DNA of 64,000 nt from Lysobacter enzymogenes (GCF_023617245.1 NZ_CP067396.1:5800001-5864000), one strand, 5' to 3'. Numbered from the stretch's first letter, positions 17,122 through 26,388 are shown. A program made the numbers and translations. The notes: generated from the letters alone by a model not told the origin.

Positions 17122-18000
17122 TCAGGCCGCGTCGCTTTCGGCTTGGGCGCGGACGCGCTTGAGCGCGATCAGCGCCGAGGTGTCGGCTTCGCCGTAGCCG
17201 CGCTCGATCAGTTCGGCGTAGTCGGCCGCGGCCTGGTCGAGGGTGGCGGTGCGGATGCCGGTGTCGCGGGCGATGCCCTGGACGATGCGCAGGTCCTTGA
17301 GCATGTGCTGGCACTTGAAGCCGGGCGCGAACTCGTCGCGCAGCATGGTCGCGCCGCGCTTGTCGAGGAACCAGTTGCTGGCCGCGCCGGCCATCAGCGT
17401 CGGCAGCAGCTTGTCCGCGTCCAGGCCGAGCTTCTCGCCCAGCGCCAGGCCTTCGCACACCGCTTCGTTGATGCCGGCGACCAGCACCTGGTTGATCGCC
17501 TTGGTCGCCTGGCCGGCGCCGGTGCCGCCCATGTGGGTGATGCGCGCGGCGTAGCTGGCGACGATCGGCTGCACGCGCTCGAACTGGGCCGCGTCGCCGC
17601 CGACCATGATCGACAGCTTGCCGTTGCGCGCGCCTTCCACGCCGCCGGACACCGGCGCGTCGAGGAAGCCGATGTCGTGCGCGCCCAGCGTCGCCGCCGC
17701 GCGGCGCGCGGTCTCGACCGAGACGGTCGAATGGTCGACCACGATCGCGCCCGGCTTGAGCACCTCGGCCAGCGCGGCCACGTTCTCCAGCACGTCCGCG
17801 TCGAGCGACACGCACAGCACCACCACGTCGCAGTCGGCGAAGTTCGCCGCCGACCGCGCCGCGCGCACGCCCAGTTCCGACGCCAGCGCGTCGGCCTTGG
17901 CCTGGGTCCGGTTGCCGACCGCGGTCAGCCCCCCCGTGGCGTGTATGTAGCGCGCCATCGGCGCGCCCATCGCTCCCAGACCGATCACCCCTGCTTTCAT
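17122..18000 (-). CDS. NAD(P)-dependent beta-hydroxyacid dehydrogenase
   Basis: 292 residues of the 3-hydroxyisobutyrate dehydrogenase/tartronate-semialdehyde reductase family. The N-terminal Rossmann motif is VIGLGAMGAPMARYI, followed by the substrate-binding FLDAPVSGGVEGARNG, the signature helix GGTGAGQATKAINQVLVAG, and the catalytic Lys in that last segment. It oxidises short beta-hydroxyacids with NAD(P)+ or runs the reverse reaction; the precise substrate cannot be read from sequence. ATG 18000 is chosen because it starts directly at the Rossmann strand. Confidence 0.9.
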   Translation of the reverse strand: MKAGVIGLGAMGAPMARYIHATGGLTAVGNRTQAKADALASELGVRAARSAANFADCDVVVLCVSLDADVLENVAALAEVLKPGAIVVDHSTVSVETARRAAATLGAHDIGFLDAPVSGGVEGARNGKLSIMVGGDAAQFERVQPIVASYAARITHMGGTGAGQATKAINQVLVAGINEAVCEGLALGEKLGLDADKLLPTLMAGAASNWFLDKRGATMLRDEFAPGFKCQHMLKDLRIVQGIARDTGIRTATLDQAAADYAELIERGYGEADTSALIALKRVRAQAESDAA

Positions 18001-18273
18001 TTCGAACCTTCTGCCCGTCCGGGCGCTGATTGTTGCCAAACCATGATGCGGCATCGCCGCGTTGCGCGCTCGGTCCGCTGTCGCGACCCGGCGCTCGCGC
18101 CCGGGCCGGTGCCGGCGGCGCAGGGGGGAGATCCCGTTCCCGGCCGCCAGTCGCGCCAGCCGCCGGCGTCCCTAAACCGTTCATTGCCGCCACCGGGCCG
18201 CGGCCCGCAGGCGGGTCCGCGGCGCGGCCGCCCGAGCCCCGGGCAGGCGCCCGCCGGGCGCCTCAAGCCCGAT

Positions 18274-18528
18274 TCAGGCCGCCTGCCACTCGTAGACGTC
18301 GACCCGCGAGGACCCGGTCAGGTGCAGCGGATCGGCGAAAGCCAGCACCCGCGCCTCTTCCAGGTCGACCGCGCGCAGGACGTAGGCGCCGCCGGTCTTG
18401 TCGCCGAAGCCGCCGGACAGCTCCAGCCGCGCCTGCGCGCGCAGGCCGTCGAGGAACTCGCGGTGCGGGCCGATCTGCTCGGTGTCGAACTGCGGCAGGC
18501 GCATGACCATGACCAAATAGCGGTTCAT
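18274..18528 (-). CDS. YciI-like protein
   Basis: 84 residues matching the YCII fold: MNRYLVMVMRLPQFD, then PHREFLDGLRAQARLELSGG, GGAYVLRAVDLEEARVLAFADPLHLTG and VDVYEW. YciI proteins are ferredoxin-like dimers, some with hydrolase or lyase activity; function here is unknown. It starts nine bases after the speA stop on the same strand and is probably cotranscribed with it. Confidence 0.8.
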   Translation of the reverse strand: MNRYLVMVMRLPQFDTEQIGPHREFLDGLRAQARLELSGGFGDKTGGAYVLRAVDLEEARVLAFADPLHLTGSSRVDVYEWQAA

Positions 18529-18537
18529 CGCGCCTCC

Positions 18538-20427
18538 TCAGGCCAGCGGAGTGTCGTCGAGATAGGTGTAGCCGGTCAGCCCGGTCTCCAGCGCCGCTTC
18601 CAGCCGCGCGGCCTCCTCGGCCGGCAGGCCCGCGGCGGCGACCTTGGCGCTGTAGGCGGCGCGCAGCTCGGCCAGCTTGTAGCCGACGTAGTCGAGCATC
18701 ACGTCGGTGGTGTCGCCGCGGCGCTGCTGGGCGAAGCGATAGCCGTCGCCGTCCACGCGCACTTCCAGCGCGTCGGTGTCGCCGAACAGGTTGTGGATGT
18801 CGCCGAGGATCTCCTGGTACGCGCCGACCAGGAAGAAGCCGAGCCGGTAGCTCTCGCCCGGCTTGAGCGCATGCAGCGGCAGCGAGCTGTCCAGGCCTTC
18901 GGTCTCGACGTAGGTGTCGATCTTGCCGTCGGAATCGCAGGTCAGGTCGGCGATCACGCCGCGCCGCTGCGGCTTCTCGTTCAAGCGCTCGATCGGCGCG
19001 ATCGGGAACACCTGGTCGATCGCCCACACGTCCGGCATCGACTCGAACACACTGAAATTGACGAAGTACTTGTCGACCAGGCGCTCGTTGAGTTCGTCGA
19101 GCAGGTCGCGGTGGCTCTTCTCGCCCACGTCCAGGCGCGCGCGCACGGCGTGGGCGATGGCGTAGAACAGGTCGTCGATGCGCGCGCGGTGGGTCAGGTC
19201 GATCTGGCCCAGCGCGTACAGCGACAGGCCTTCGCCGTGATGGTGCTGGGCTTCGTGGAACAGCTCCACCGCCGGGCGCTGGCCGAGTTCGTCGTGGATC
19301 TCGCGCAGATGGCGGATCACCGCCGGCTCGTCCTCGTGCGCGGGCGGCACCCGGCCTTCGGGCGCTTCTTCAATCTCCGACACGTTCGCCACCAGCACCG
19401 CGTGGTGCGCGGTCATCGCGCGGCCGCACTCGGTGACCACGCGCGGCGGGGTCAGGCCGTATTCCTGGCAGGCCTCGGCCAGCGGCTGGACGATGTTCGA
19501 AGCGTATTGATTGACGCCGTAGTTGATCGAGCAATAGCTGCGCGAACGGGTGCCTTCGTAGTCGATGCCGAGGCCGCCGCCGACGTCCATGTAGCGCACC
19601 TTGGCGCCGAGCTTGGACAGTTCGACGAAATAGCGCGTGGCCTCGCGCATGCCGTTGGCGATGTCGCGCACGTTGGAGATCTGCGAGCCCATGTGGAAGT
19701 GCAGCAGGCCCAGGCAATCCTGCAGGCCGTTGTCGCGCAGTTGCTTCCACAGGTCCAGCACCTGGCGCGGGCTGAGCCCGAACTTGGCCTTGTCGCCGCC
19801 GCTGTTCTGCCACTTGCCCGCGCCCAGCGAGGCCAGGCGCATGCGCACGCCCAGGCCCGGCTTCACGTCCAGCGCCTTGGCTTCCTCGAACACCAGCGCC
19901 AGCTCGGACGGCTTTTCGACCACGATGTAGGTCTCCATGCCGAGCTTGCGGCCGATCAGGGCCAGGCGGATGTACTCGCGGTCCTTGTAGCCGTTGCACA
20001 CGATCAGCCCGCCCGGCCGGCTCAGCGCCAGCACCGCCATCAGCTCGGGCTTGCTGCCGGCTTCCAGGCCGAAGCCCTCGCCCGCGTGCGAGGCCAGCGT
20101 GCCGGCGACGCCCTGGTGCTGGTTGACCTTGATCGGGTAGACCGCGGTGTAGCCGCCGGCGTAGTCCCAATCCTTCATCGCCTGGGCGAACGCGCTCTGC
20201 AGCTTGCCGAGGCGGTCGCCGAGGATGTCGGGGAAGCGCACCAGCAGCGGCAGCTTGGCGCCGGCCGCGCGCGCGGCGTCGACCACTTCCGGCAGCGGCA
20301 CGGTCGGGCCGCGCTCGCCGCGCGGCTTGACCACGATCCGGCCGGCGCCGTCGATGTCGAAGTAGCCTTCGGACCAATGCGGGATCGAATAGGTCTTGCG
20401 GGCCTGATCGAGCGACCAGTCGGACAT
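18538..20427 (-). CDS. speA: Biosynthetic arginine decarboxylase
   Basis: A PLP enzyme converting arginine to agmatine for polyamine synthesis. The 629-residue length matches SpeA. Signatures include the PLP lysine in AVYPIKVNQHQ, GLEAGSKPELMAVLAL, the HFHMGSQISN stretch, MDVGGGLGIDYEGT and ECGRAMTAHH; the C-terminal active-site region contains CDSDGKID. The ATG at 20427 (MSDWSLDQARKTYSIPHW) is the family start. It is divergent from speE across 305 bp, so a shared control region may coordinate agmatine and spermidine synthesis. Confidence 0.96.
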   Translation of the reverse strand: MSDWSLDQARKTYSIPHWSEGYFDIDGAGRIVVKPRGERGPTVPLPEVVDAARAAGAKLPLLVRFPDILGDRLGKLQSAFAQAMKDWDYAGGYTAVYPIKVNQHQGVAGTLASHAGEGFGLEAGSKPELMAVLALSRPGGLIVCNGYKDREYIRLALIGRKLGMETYIVVEKPSELALVFEEAKALDVKPGLGVRMRLASLGAGKWQNSGGDKAKFGLSPRQVLDLWKQLRDNGLQDCLGLLHFHMGSQISNVRDIANGMREATRYFVELSKLGAKVRYMDVGGGLGIDYEGTRSRSYCSINYGVNQYASNIVQPLAEACQEYGLTPPRVVTECGRAMTAHHAVLVANVSEIEEAPEGRVPPAHEDEPAVIRHLREIHDELGQRPAVELFHEAQHHHGEGLSLYALGQIDLTHRARIDDLFYAIAHAVRARLDVGEKSHRDLLDELNERLVDKYFVNFSVFESMPDVWAIDQVFPIAPIERLNEKPQRRGVIADLTCDSDGKIDTYVETEGLDSSLPLHALKPGESYRLGFFLVGAYQEILGDIHNLFGDTDALEVRVDGDGYRFAQQRRGDTTDVMLDYVGYKLAELRAAYSAKVAAAGLPAEEAARLEAALETGLTGYTYLDDTPLA

Positions 20428-20732
20428 CGGCGCGTTACCGTAGAAAACCGTGGGGAAGGCGCATTCTACAGGCCGCGTCCTTCCGGGGGACCGTCCGCGC
20501 GCGGCCCGGATCGGCCGGATCGGCAAAAAACCGCCGCGCCGCGGGTCCGCCGGGCGCGCCGGAACCGCCCGCCGGCCGCCCTCGCGACGTGCGTTCATAC
20601 CGGTCCGCTACAATCCGCGCCCCAAGCCCGGCGCCGCCCGGGCCGCCGCCGGTCCGGCCCGCCGTTCGCCGCCGCCCGCCCGAAGGCCGATCCATCGTCC
20701 GAACCCGCGTCGTCTTATTCAGGAGCAAGCGC
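20428..20732. other. Divergent control region between speA and speE
   Basis: 305 bp with no credible gene. An AGGAG ribosome-binding site lies just before the speE ATG, and an A/T-rich patch (CGTTACCGTAGAAAACCGTG) sits directly upstream of speA. No clear sigma-70 hexamers or operator palindromes were found by eye. Confidence 0.5.
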
Positions 20733-21584
20733 ATGACCAACGAAGCCCAGTGGCATTACGAGAACTTCGAGCCGACCGGCTCGTCCATCGGCTATCGCAT
20801 CACCCGCAAGCTCGACGAGGTGCAGTCGCCGTTCCAGAAGATCGAGATCTTCGAGACCACCGACTGGGGCAACCTGATGCTGATCGACGGCGCGGTCATG
20901 CTGACCACGCGCGACAACTTCCTCTACCACGAGATGATGTCGCACCCGGCGCTGTTCACCCACGCCGCGCCGAAGAACGTGGTGATCATCGGCGGCGGCG
21001 ACTGCGGCACCCTGCGCGAGGTGCTCAAGCACCCCGGCGTCGAGGAAGCCGTGCAGTGCGACATCGACGAGCAGGTCACGCGCATGGCCGAGAAGTGGTT
21101 CCCGGAGCTGTGCGACAGCAACGGCGACGCGCGCGCCCAGCTGCTGTTCGACGACGGCATCGCCTACATGGCCAACCGCCCGGCCGGCAGCGTCGACCTC
21201 ATCATCGTCGATTCCACCGACCCGGTCGGCCCGGCCGAGGGCCTGTTCAACAAGGCGTTCTACGACAGCTGCTTCCGCGCCCTGCGCGAGGACGGCATCC
21301 TGGTGCAGCAGTCCGAATCGCCGCTGATGCTGCTCAAGCTGATCCAGGAAATGCGCACCGAGATGGGCAAGGCCGGCTTCGCGACCTTCAAGACCCTGCC
21401 GTTCCCGCAGCCGTGCTACCCGACCGGCTGGTGGAGCTGCACCCTGGCGCGCAAGGCCGGCGGTTTCGATTTCCGCCAGAACGATTCGCAAGCCAAGGCC
21501 TTCGCGACCAAGTACTACAACGCCGGCATCCACCACGGCGCGCTGTCGACCCCGGCGTTCGTGGCGCAGGCGCTGGGCGAGTAA
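20733..21584 (+). CDS. speE: Spermidine synthase
   Basis: Transfers an aminopropyl group from decarboxylated SAM to putrescine. The 283 residues contain the nucleotide fold motif VVIIGGGDCGTLREVLKH, the catalytic Asp region IIVDSTDPVGPAEGLF and the C-terminal PCYPTGWWSCTLA. The start is ATG 20733, with AGGAG eight bases upstream. It is divergent from speA, consistent with one polyamine pathway; speB and speD are not in the window. Confidence 0.96.
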   Translation: MTNEAQWHYENFEPTGSSIGYRITRKLDEVQSPFQKIEIFETTDWGNLMLIDGAVMLTTRDNFLYHEMMSHPALFTHAAPKNVVIIGGGDCGTLREVLKHPGVEEAVQCDIDEQVTRMAEKWFPELCDSNGDARAQLLFDDGIAYMANRPAGSVDLIIVDSTDPVGPAEGLFNKAFYDSCFRALREDGILVQQSESPLMLLKLIQEMRTEMGKAGFATFKTLPFPQPCYPTGWWSCTLARKAGGFDFRQNDSQAKAFATKYYNAGIHHGALSTPAFVAQALGE

Positions 21585-21606
21585 GCGCTTCGCAGGTTTC
21601 GCTGGA

Positions 21607-21638
21607 AGAAAAAGCCACGCACTCGCGGGGCTTTTTTC
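21607..21638 (+). terminator. Terminator after speE
   Basis: AAAAAAGCC, a 10-base interval with the short stem CCACG/CGGGG, and GGCTTTTTT end 23-54 bases after the speE stop. Confidence 0.7.
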
Positions 21639-21647
21639 GTAGCACGA

Positions 21648-21732
21648 CTGTAGGAGCGGCGCGAGCCGCGACCGCGACATCGCGCTTACGACGCAAACGG
21701 CTGCAACGCGGTCGCAGCTTGCGCAGTTCCTA
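21648..21732. repeat. REP-type inverted pair
   Basis: CTGTAGGAGCGGCGCGAGCC starts at 21648, and a degenerate inverted partner (GCAGCTTGCGCAGTTCCTA) ends at 21732. Confidence 0.8.
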
Positions 21733-21794
21733 CCGATAGCGTCCCGGGCAAGTTCGCGATCCGGAACCCAACCGGGCTCCGGATCGGACTCCCC

Positions 21795-23078
21795 TCAGCG
21801 GAACGCCGCCATCGCCGCCGCGCGCTCGCGCATCACCCGCTCGTTGTCGCGCGTGCTCGTGCCCAGCGGCCGGCTCACGCCGCCGGAGACATAGCTCTGG
21901 TCGATCGTGGAGAAATAGCCGATGCGCGGCTGCGGGTTCGAGTTCACCGCCATGATCGTGCGGAAGTTGCCGGTCGAGTTGACGTAGCCGTGGCCGTACG
22001 CGAACGGCGTGGTGGTGGAATCGTTGTCGTGGCGGGCGCCGAACAGGTGCGCGGCCTCGTGCACGAAGGTGAAGGTGCTGCACGAATGGTTCTGCACGAA
22101 GAAGCCGTTGGCCGCGCTCGCGCCGATCGCCGCGGCCTGGCCGCACAACGCGCCGCTGGGGCTGGTCAGGCCGGTGCGCACGACCAGCGCGACCAGGTCG
22201 GCACCGGTGTTGTCGCGCTCGGTGGTGGCATACGCGTCGTACCAGCCGTCGTTGGTGGTCTTGATGCGCGACACCAGCGTGGAGGCGGTGTTGGTCGCCT
22301 GGCCCTGGCTGGCGAAGCGCACGCCGGCGCTTTGGAAGCGCACCGCCAGGCCGTTGTTGGCGAACGCGGTGTTCGACTGGGCGATGAAGAACGCGGCGCG
22401 GTCGTTGGCCGAGTTCTCGCCGCCGAGTTCGGCCACCGCTTCGGGCGTGTAGACCTGCAGCACGCGCACCACCGGATCGGCCAGCAAGGCGTTGGCCGAG
22501 GCGGACGCGCGCGCGCCGTTGTCGCGCTGCGGCGGCAGGTCGACGTGCGCCGGCGTGTCGTCGCCGCCTTCCAGGCTCGCCGGATCGCGCTTGACCAGGT
22601 ATTGCTGCGCGCCGTTCTCGGAGGTCAGCAGTTCGTAAACCTCGCCCGCGGCGGTGGCGATCTGGCCGGTGACGCGCTCGCCGCGCACCACGAACAGCGC
22701 GGTCGACGGCGCCTGCGCGCCGAGCTGGAGCTGGCCGTTGGCCAGCAGCCGGTCCGCGCCCGACCACACCACCTCGCCGTCCGCGGTGCGGTACGACTTG
22801 GCCAGCCGCATGTGCATGCGCGCGCCTTCGGGCAGGCTCAGCACCATCTCGCGCTGGCCGTCGACCAGCAGCTTGCGGTCGATCGACACCGCCGCCGCCC
22901 AGTGCGCGCTGTTGCCGCGCAGCATGCCCTGGACATGGGCCGGAACCGCGGCGGTCGCCGCGGCGCGCGAAGGCTGCGCGCGGAACAGTTCCGGCGCCGT
23001 GGCCGATTGCGCGCCGGCGAGGTTCGCCGCGGCCGCGATCGCGCCGGCGATGGACGCTACCAACAAGGTCTTGCGCAT
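21795..23078 (-). CDS. Secreted zinc metalloprotease (metzincin, reprolysin-like)
   Basis: A 427-residue preproenzyme. A Sec signal (MRKTLLVASIAGAIAAAANL, cleavage after AGA) precedes a pro-region of about 180 residues with no known fold. The catalytic domain carries the extended metzincin motif HEAAHLFGARHD (His340, His344, His350), with a downstream Met in IMAVNSNPQPRIGYFS that can form the Met-turn. Cys residues around GALCGQAA and HSCSTFTF may pair. It is expected to act extracellularly on proteins, consistent with a predatory or lytic lifestyle (inference). ATG 23078 has GAGGAG upstream. Confidence 0.88.
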   Translation of the reverse strand: MRKTLLVASIAGAIAAAANLAGAQSATAPELFRAQPSRAAATAAVPAHVQGMLRGNSAHWAAAVSIDRKLLVDGQREMVLSLPEGARMHMRLAKSYRTADGEVVWSGADRLLANGQLQLGAQAPSTALFVVRGERVTGQIATAAGEVYELLTSENGAQQYLVKRDPASLEGGDDTPAHVDLPPQRDNGARASASANALLADPVVRVLQVYTPEAVAELGGENSANDRAAFFIAQSNTAFANNGLAVRFQSAGVRFASQGQATNTASTLVSRIKTTNDGWYDAYATTERDNTGADLVALVVRTGLTSPSGALCGQAAAIGASAANGFFVQNHSCSTFTFVHEAAHLFGARHDNDSTTTPFAYGHGYVNSTGNFRTIMAVNSNPQPRIGYFSTIDQSYVSGGVSRPLGTSTRDNERVMRERAAAMAAFR

Positions 23079-23501
23079 CTGAGTTCTCTCCTCAACGTTG
23101 CAGCGATGATGGGCACCGCGGCGGCGATGGCCGCGCGATGGGTTCATGGCCGCATCGCCGCTTGCCGGTCGCGTCGGGGCGATGGCGCAGGGGCGCGGTC
23201 GAGCTACCGCGAACGCTGCTGAGCTTAGGCACGCGGCGCGGCGGCCGAATCGAGCGCGCAAGCGCCGCGCGCGCCGCGAAACACGGGGCGCATCACATAT
23301 TCACGGTTTGATACTTCCGGGCCGCGCAGGCCGAAGCCTGCCGATGCGCGCAGCGACGCTTTTATCGGGCCGAACGACCGACAGCCCCGGCAGACGCGGA
23401 GCTGTCCCAAAGTGTAGGAACTACGCAAGCTGCGACCGCGAAACCACGCTTACTGCGCATGTGCGGCACCCAGGCCGCAACTCGCGCGGCGTCCGCCAGG
23501 C
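23079..23501. other. Intergenic region between the metalloprotease and yeiH genes
   Basis: 423 bp without a credible gene. It holds the metalloprotease 5' region, and a solitary degenerate REP half-unit at 23413-23440 (TGTAGGAACTACGCAAGCTG). ORFs here are low-complexity Arg/Ala-rich frames. Confidence 0.5.
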
Positions 23502-24599
23502 TCAGCCGAACAATTTCGCCGCGCCGACATTGAGCGCATAACCGCCCACGGTCAGCGTCGCGAACAGCACCGCCGCCAGCAGCATCGGCTTGGCGCCGGC
23601 CTGGCGGATCGCGCCGATGTGGGTGCGCAGTCCCAGCGCCGCCATCGCCATCGCCAGCAGCACGGTGTCGAGCTGGATCAGCGCGGCCTTCCACGCCGCC
23701 GGCAGCAGGTGCAGCGAATTGATCCCGCTGACCGCGACGAACAGCAGCGCGAACCACGGGATCGCGATCTTCGACCGGGTTCCGTCCGCGCCGGCGCCCG
23801 CGCCCAGGCGCGAGGACAGGATCAGCAGGAACGGCGCCAGCAGCATCACCCGCAGCATCTTCTCGATCACCGCCGCCGACGCCGCCTGCTCGCTCACCGC
23901 GCGCCCGGCGACGACGACCTGGGCCACCTCGTGGATGGTCGAACCGGCGAACACGCCGTAGGCATGCTCGCTCAGGCCCAGGTACGGATAGGCCCAGGGG
24001 TAGACGAACATGCCCACGGTGCCGAACACCACCACCGTGGCCACCGCCACCGAGACCTTGTGCGCCTGGCCCTTGACCACCGGCTCGGTCGCCATCACCG
24101 CCGCCGCGCCGCAGATAGCGCTGCCGGCGCCGATCAGCATCGAGGTCTCGCGGTCGAGCTTCAGCCAGCGCGTGCCCAGCCAGGTGCCCAGGCAGAAGAT
24201 GCCGGCGACCACGACGATGTCCACCGCCAGCCCGGCCGCGCCGACCCCGGCGATCTCCTGGAACGTCACCCGCAAGCCGTACAGCACGATCCCGGCGCGC
24301 AGCAGCATGGCCTTGCTGAAGTCCACGCCGCTGCCGACCCGGCCGGCGATGGCCGGAAACACGGTATTGCCCGCGGCGATGCCCAGCACGATCGCCAGGG
24401 TCAGCGCACTGAGCCCGGCCGCCTGCAGCGCCGGCAGCGCCGCTAGGCCCATGGCCGCGGCCGCGATCGCCGCCGCCAGCGCCAGTCCGGGCCAGAACCC
24501 CGGTTGCCGGTGCGCGCCTTGCGGGGCGGCGGGGACGGGCGAGGTCGGGGTCAGGGCGGCGGACACGGCGGCGTACTCGATGCGGAAAGGCGGTGCCAC
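23502..24599 (-). CDS. YeiH-family putative sulfate exporter
   Basis: A polytopic membrane protein of the UPF0324/YeiH family with about ten hydrophobic segments. Family signatures include ALTLAIVLGIAAGNT, GIVLYGLRVTFQEIAGVG, the conserved GAGSAICGAAAVMATEPVVK, HEVAQVVVAG and the C-terminal MAMAALGLRTHIGAIRQAG. The function is not established biochemically. The start is uncertain: GTG 24599 (AAGGGGG upstream), GTG 24566 and ATG 24632 are possible, but ATG 24632 overlaps the likely promoter of the divergent LysR gene. The pairing with a divergent LysR gene mirrors yeiE-yeiH in E. coli. Confidence 0.85.
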   Translation of the reverse strand: MAPPFRIEYAAVSAALTPTSPVPAAPQGAHRQPGFWPGLALAAAIAAAAMGLAALPALQAAGLSALTLAIVLGIAAGNTVFPAIAGRVGSGVDFSKAMLLRAGIVLYGLRVTFQEIAGVGAAGLAVDIVVVAGIFCLGTWLGTRWLKLDRETSMLIGAGSAICGAAAVMATEPVVKGQAHKVSVAVATVVVFGTVGMFVYPWAYPYLGLSEHAYGVFAGSTIHEVAQVVVAGRAVSEQAASAAVIEKMLRVMLLAPFLLILSSRLGAGAGADGTRSKIAIPWFALLFVAVSGINSLHLLPAAWKAALIQLDTVLLAMAMAALGLRTHIGAIRQAGAKPMLLAAVLFATLTVGGYALNVGAAKLFG

Positions 24600-24607
24600 G
24601 GTAGGCC

Positions 24608-24645
24608 CGCCCCCTTTCGGAGTCCAATACATATAATTCAACGAT
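24608..24645 (+). promoter_or_regulatory. Putative promoter of the YeiE-like LysR gene
   Basis: A perfect TATAAT hexamer lies at 24632-24637 in an A/T-rich patch unusual for this DNA, 30 bp before the LysR ATG. The -35 is less clear (a TTTCGG-like stretch about 16 bp upstream). A LysR-type interrupted dyad may overlap this area. Predicted by eye. Confidence 0.45.
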
Positions 24646-24666
24646 CCATGAGTTGGGCTCATAGCC

Positions 24667-25578
24667 ATGAACCTGCACCTGCTGCGCGTGTTCCTGACCG
24701 TAGTCGAACAGCAAGGCTTCTCGCGCGCGGCCGAGGCGCTGTTCGTCAGCCAGTCGGCGGTGTCCAAGGCGGTGCGCGAACTGGAGAATCAGCTCGACCT
24801 GCCGCTGCTGGAGCGCACCGGCAGCGACGGCAAGGCGGTGCGCGGCGGCGTCCACGGCATCGCCCTGACCGACCACGGCCGCGCCGTGTTCGAGCACGCC
24901 CGCGCGATCTTCGCCCTGGAACGCATCGCCACCGAGGACGTGCGCGACCGGGTCGAGCTGCGCCAGGGCCGGCTGCGCATCGGCGCCAGCACCACGGTCG
25001 CGGCCTACTGGCTGCCGCAGCAACTGGGTCCGTTCGTGCGCGCGCATCCGCGCCTGACGACCGAACTGGCGGTCGCCAACACCGAGGAAATCAGCCGCGC
25101 GGTGATCGACTGCACGGTCGACATCGGCTACGTCGAAGGCAGCGTCGAGGACCCGCGCATCGCCGTCGCCCACTGGCGCGACGAACCGCTGCGCCTGGTC
25201 GCGCCCGCCGACAGCGCGCTCGGCCTGCGCCGGCGGCCGTCGATCGGCGAGCTGTCGCGCCAGACCTGGCTGCTGCGCGAACCCGGCTCGGGCACGCGCC
25301 AGGTCGCCCAGTCGCTGTTCGCCGCGCGCGGCATCGCGCCGGAGCGGACCATGGAGATCGGCAGCAGCGAGGCCATCGCCCGCGCGGTCGTCGCCGGCGT
25401 CGGCATCGCCGTGCTGCCGGCGACCGTGGTCGCCGACCTGATCCTGATGCAGCGCGTGCGCCCGATCGCGTTGGGCGAGGACGAAACCCTGAGCCGCCCG
25501 CTGTACCGGCTGGAACTGGCCAACCGTCCGCGCGCGCCGGCCTTGCAGGCGTTCCTGGAATACGAACGCGAGCATTGA
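24667..25578 (+). CDS. LysR-family regulator, YeiE-like
   Basis: 303 residues. The N-terminal winged helix reads LRVFLTVVEQQGFSRAAEALFVSQSAVSKAVRELE, followed by a type 2 periplasmic-binding effector domain (LRIGASTTVAAYWLPQQLGP). It is divergent from the yeiH-type gene across a short A/T-rich interval, the YeiE/YeiH arrangement of enterobacteria. It probably controls that exporter and itself, which is inference from context. Confidence 0.9.
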   Translation: MNLHLLRVFLTVVEQQGFSRAAEALFVSQSAVSKAVRELENQLDLPLLERTGSDGKAVRGGVHGIALTDHGRAVFEHARAIFALERIATEDVRDRVELRQGRLRIGASTTVAAYWLPQQLGPFVRAHPRLTTELAVANTEEISRAVIDCTVDIGYVEGSVEDPRIAVAHWRDEPLRLVAPADSALGLRRRPSIGELSRQTWLLREPGSGTRQVAQSLFAARGIAPERTMEIGSSEAIARAVVAGVGIAVLPATVVADLILMQRVRPIALGEDETLSRPLYRLELANRPRAPALQAFLEYEREH

Positions 25579-25597
25579 GACGCGGCGACCCTAGCTG

Positions 25598-25696
25598 TTG
25601 TGGGAGGGACTTCAGTCCCGACGCTCTTGTTCCAGGTCGTTCGAACAGCCCTCACCGTCTGAACGAAAAGCATCGGGACTGAAGTCCCTCCCACAA
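25598..25696. repeat. GGGAGGGACTTCAGTCCCGA inverted pair
   Basis: TTGTGGGAGGGACTTCAGTC at 25598 pairs with an inverted copy ending at 25696 (GACTGAAGTCCCTCCCACAA). It is a variant of the GGGAGGGCCTTCAGG family in which compensating changes (GGCC to GACT/AGTC) keep the inner palindrome, suggesting selection on pairing. Confidence 0.85.
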
Positions 25697-26049
25697 CGGC
25701 GGCGCGGCGCTGATCGGGGCATCGTTCGAATCGCTTGCGTCGTCGCCGGATCGGCGCGCTCGAAGCGCGCGCCGACACCCACACATCGATCATGCCGGCG
25801 CCGAACCGCACCGCGCTGAAGACGAGGAAGAAACTCACCGCCTGCTTGACGAACAGGCCGCGGGGGCGGAGAAAGCGCGGCCAGTTCACGGGAGGCCCGC
25901 AGCCGCGGAGAAGCGCGAGTGTCGCGGCCGGCCGCATCGGTCGAAAGTCCTGTCGCGGCGCGCGCAGCGGCGGCGTGGGCGCCGCGGGGAGCAAGCGCGG
26001 CGCGACGGCGCGGGCGCGACTCACCCGGTGCCGGCAATGCAGGCGCGAG
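25697..26049. other. Intergenic DNA between the YeiE-like gene repeat and glnB
   Basis: About 350 bp downstream of two convergent genes. A short minus-strand stretch near 25800-25860 reads like a membrane segment (VKQAVSFFLVFSAVRFGAGM) but has no credible start, ribosome-binding site or complete ORF, so it is at most a remnant. Nothing else is supported. Confidence 0.4.
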
Positions 26050-26388
26050 CTACAGCGCGTCGCCGTCCATCTCGCCGGTGCGGATGCGCACCGCGCGCTC
26101 CAGGTCCCAGACGAAGATCTTGCCGTCGCCGATCTTGCCGGTGCCGGCGGCCTTCATGATCGCCTCGACCACGGTTTCGACCTGATCGTCGGTCACCGCC
26201 ACTTCCAGCTTGATCTTGGGCAGGAAATCGACCACGTACTCGGCGCCGCGGTACAGCTCGGTATGGCCCTTCTGGCGGCCGAAGCCCTTGACCTCGGTCG
26301 CGGTGATGCCGGCCACGCCGGCCTCGGCCAGCGCCTCGCGCACGTCGTCGAGCTTGAACGGCTTGATCACCGCCATGACCATCTTCAT
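26050..26388 (-). CDS. glnB: Nitrogen regulatory protein P-II
   Basis: 112 residues, the canonical PII length. The T-loop contains the uridylylated Tyr in RGAEYVVDFLPK, and the B and C loops read AAGTGKIGDGKIFVWDLERAVRIRTGE. It senses ATP/ADP, 2-oxoglutarate and glutamine to control glutamine synthetase and transport. There is no adjacent amtB, so the GlnB/GlnK distinction is not resolved; in pseudomonads glnK-amtB sits beside the ubiK-comM pair. Confidence 0.95.
   Translation of the reverse strand: MKMVMAVIKPFKLDDVREALAEAGVAGITATEVKGFGRQKGHTELYRGAEYVVDFLPKIKLEVAVTDDQVETVVEAIMKAAGTGKIGDGKIFVWDLERAVRIRTGEMDGDAL

Noticed and set aside
17014..20736. 1240-residue open frame on the plus strand
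   Set aside because: Antisense to the dehydrogenase, YciI-like and speA genes; repetitive Ala/Arg/Val/Gln composition typical of a shadow.
25128..26024. Minus-strand ORF with a hydrophobic stretch near 25830
   Set aside because: Mostly antisense to the LysR gene and a palindromic repeat; the hydrophobic stretch has no credible start.
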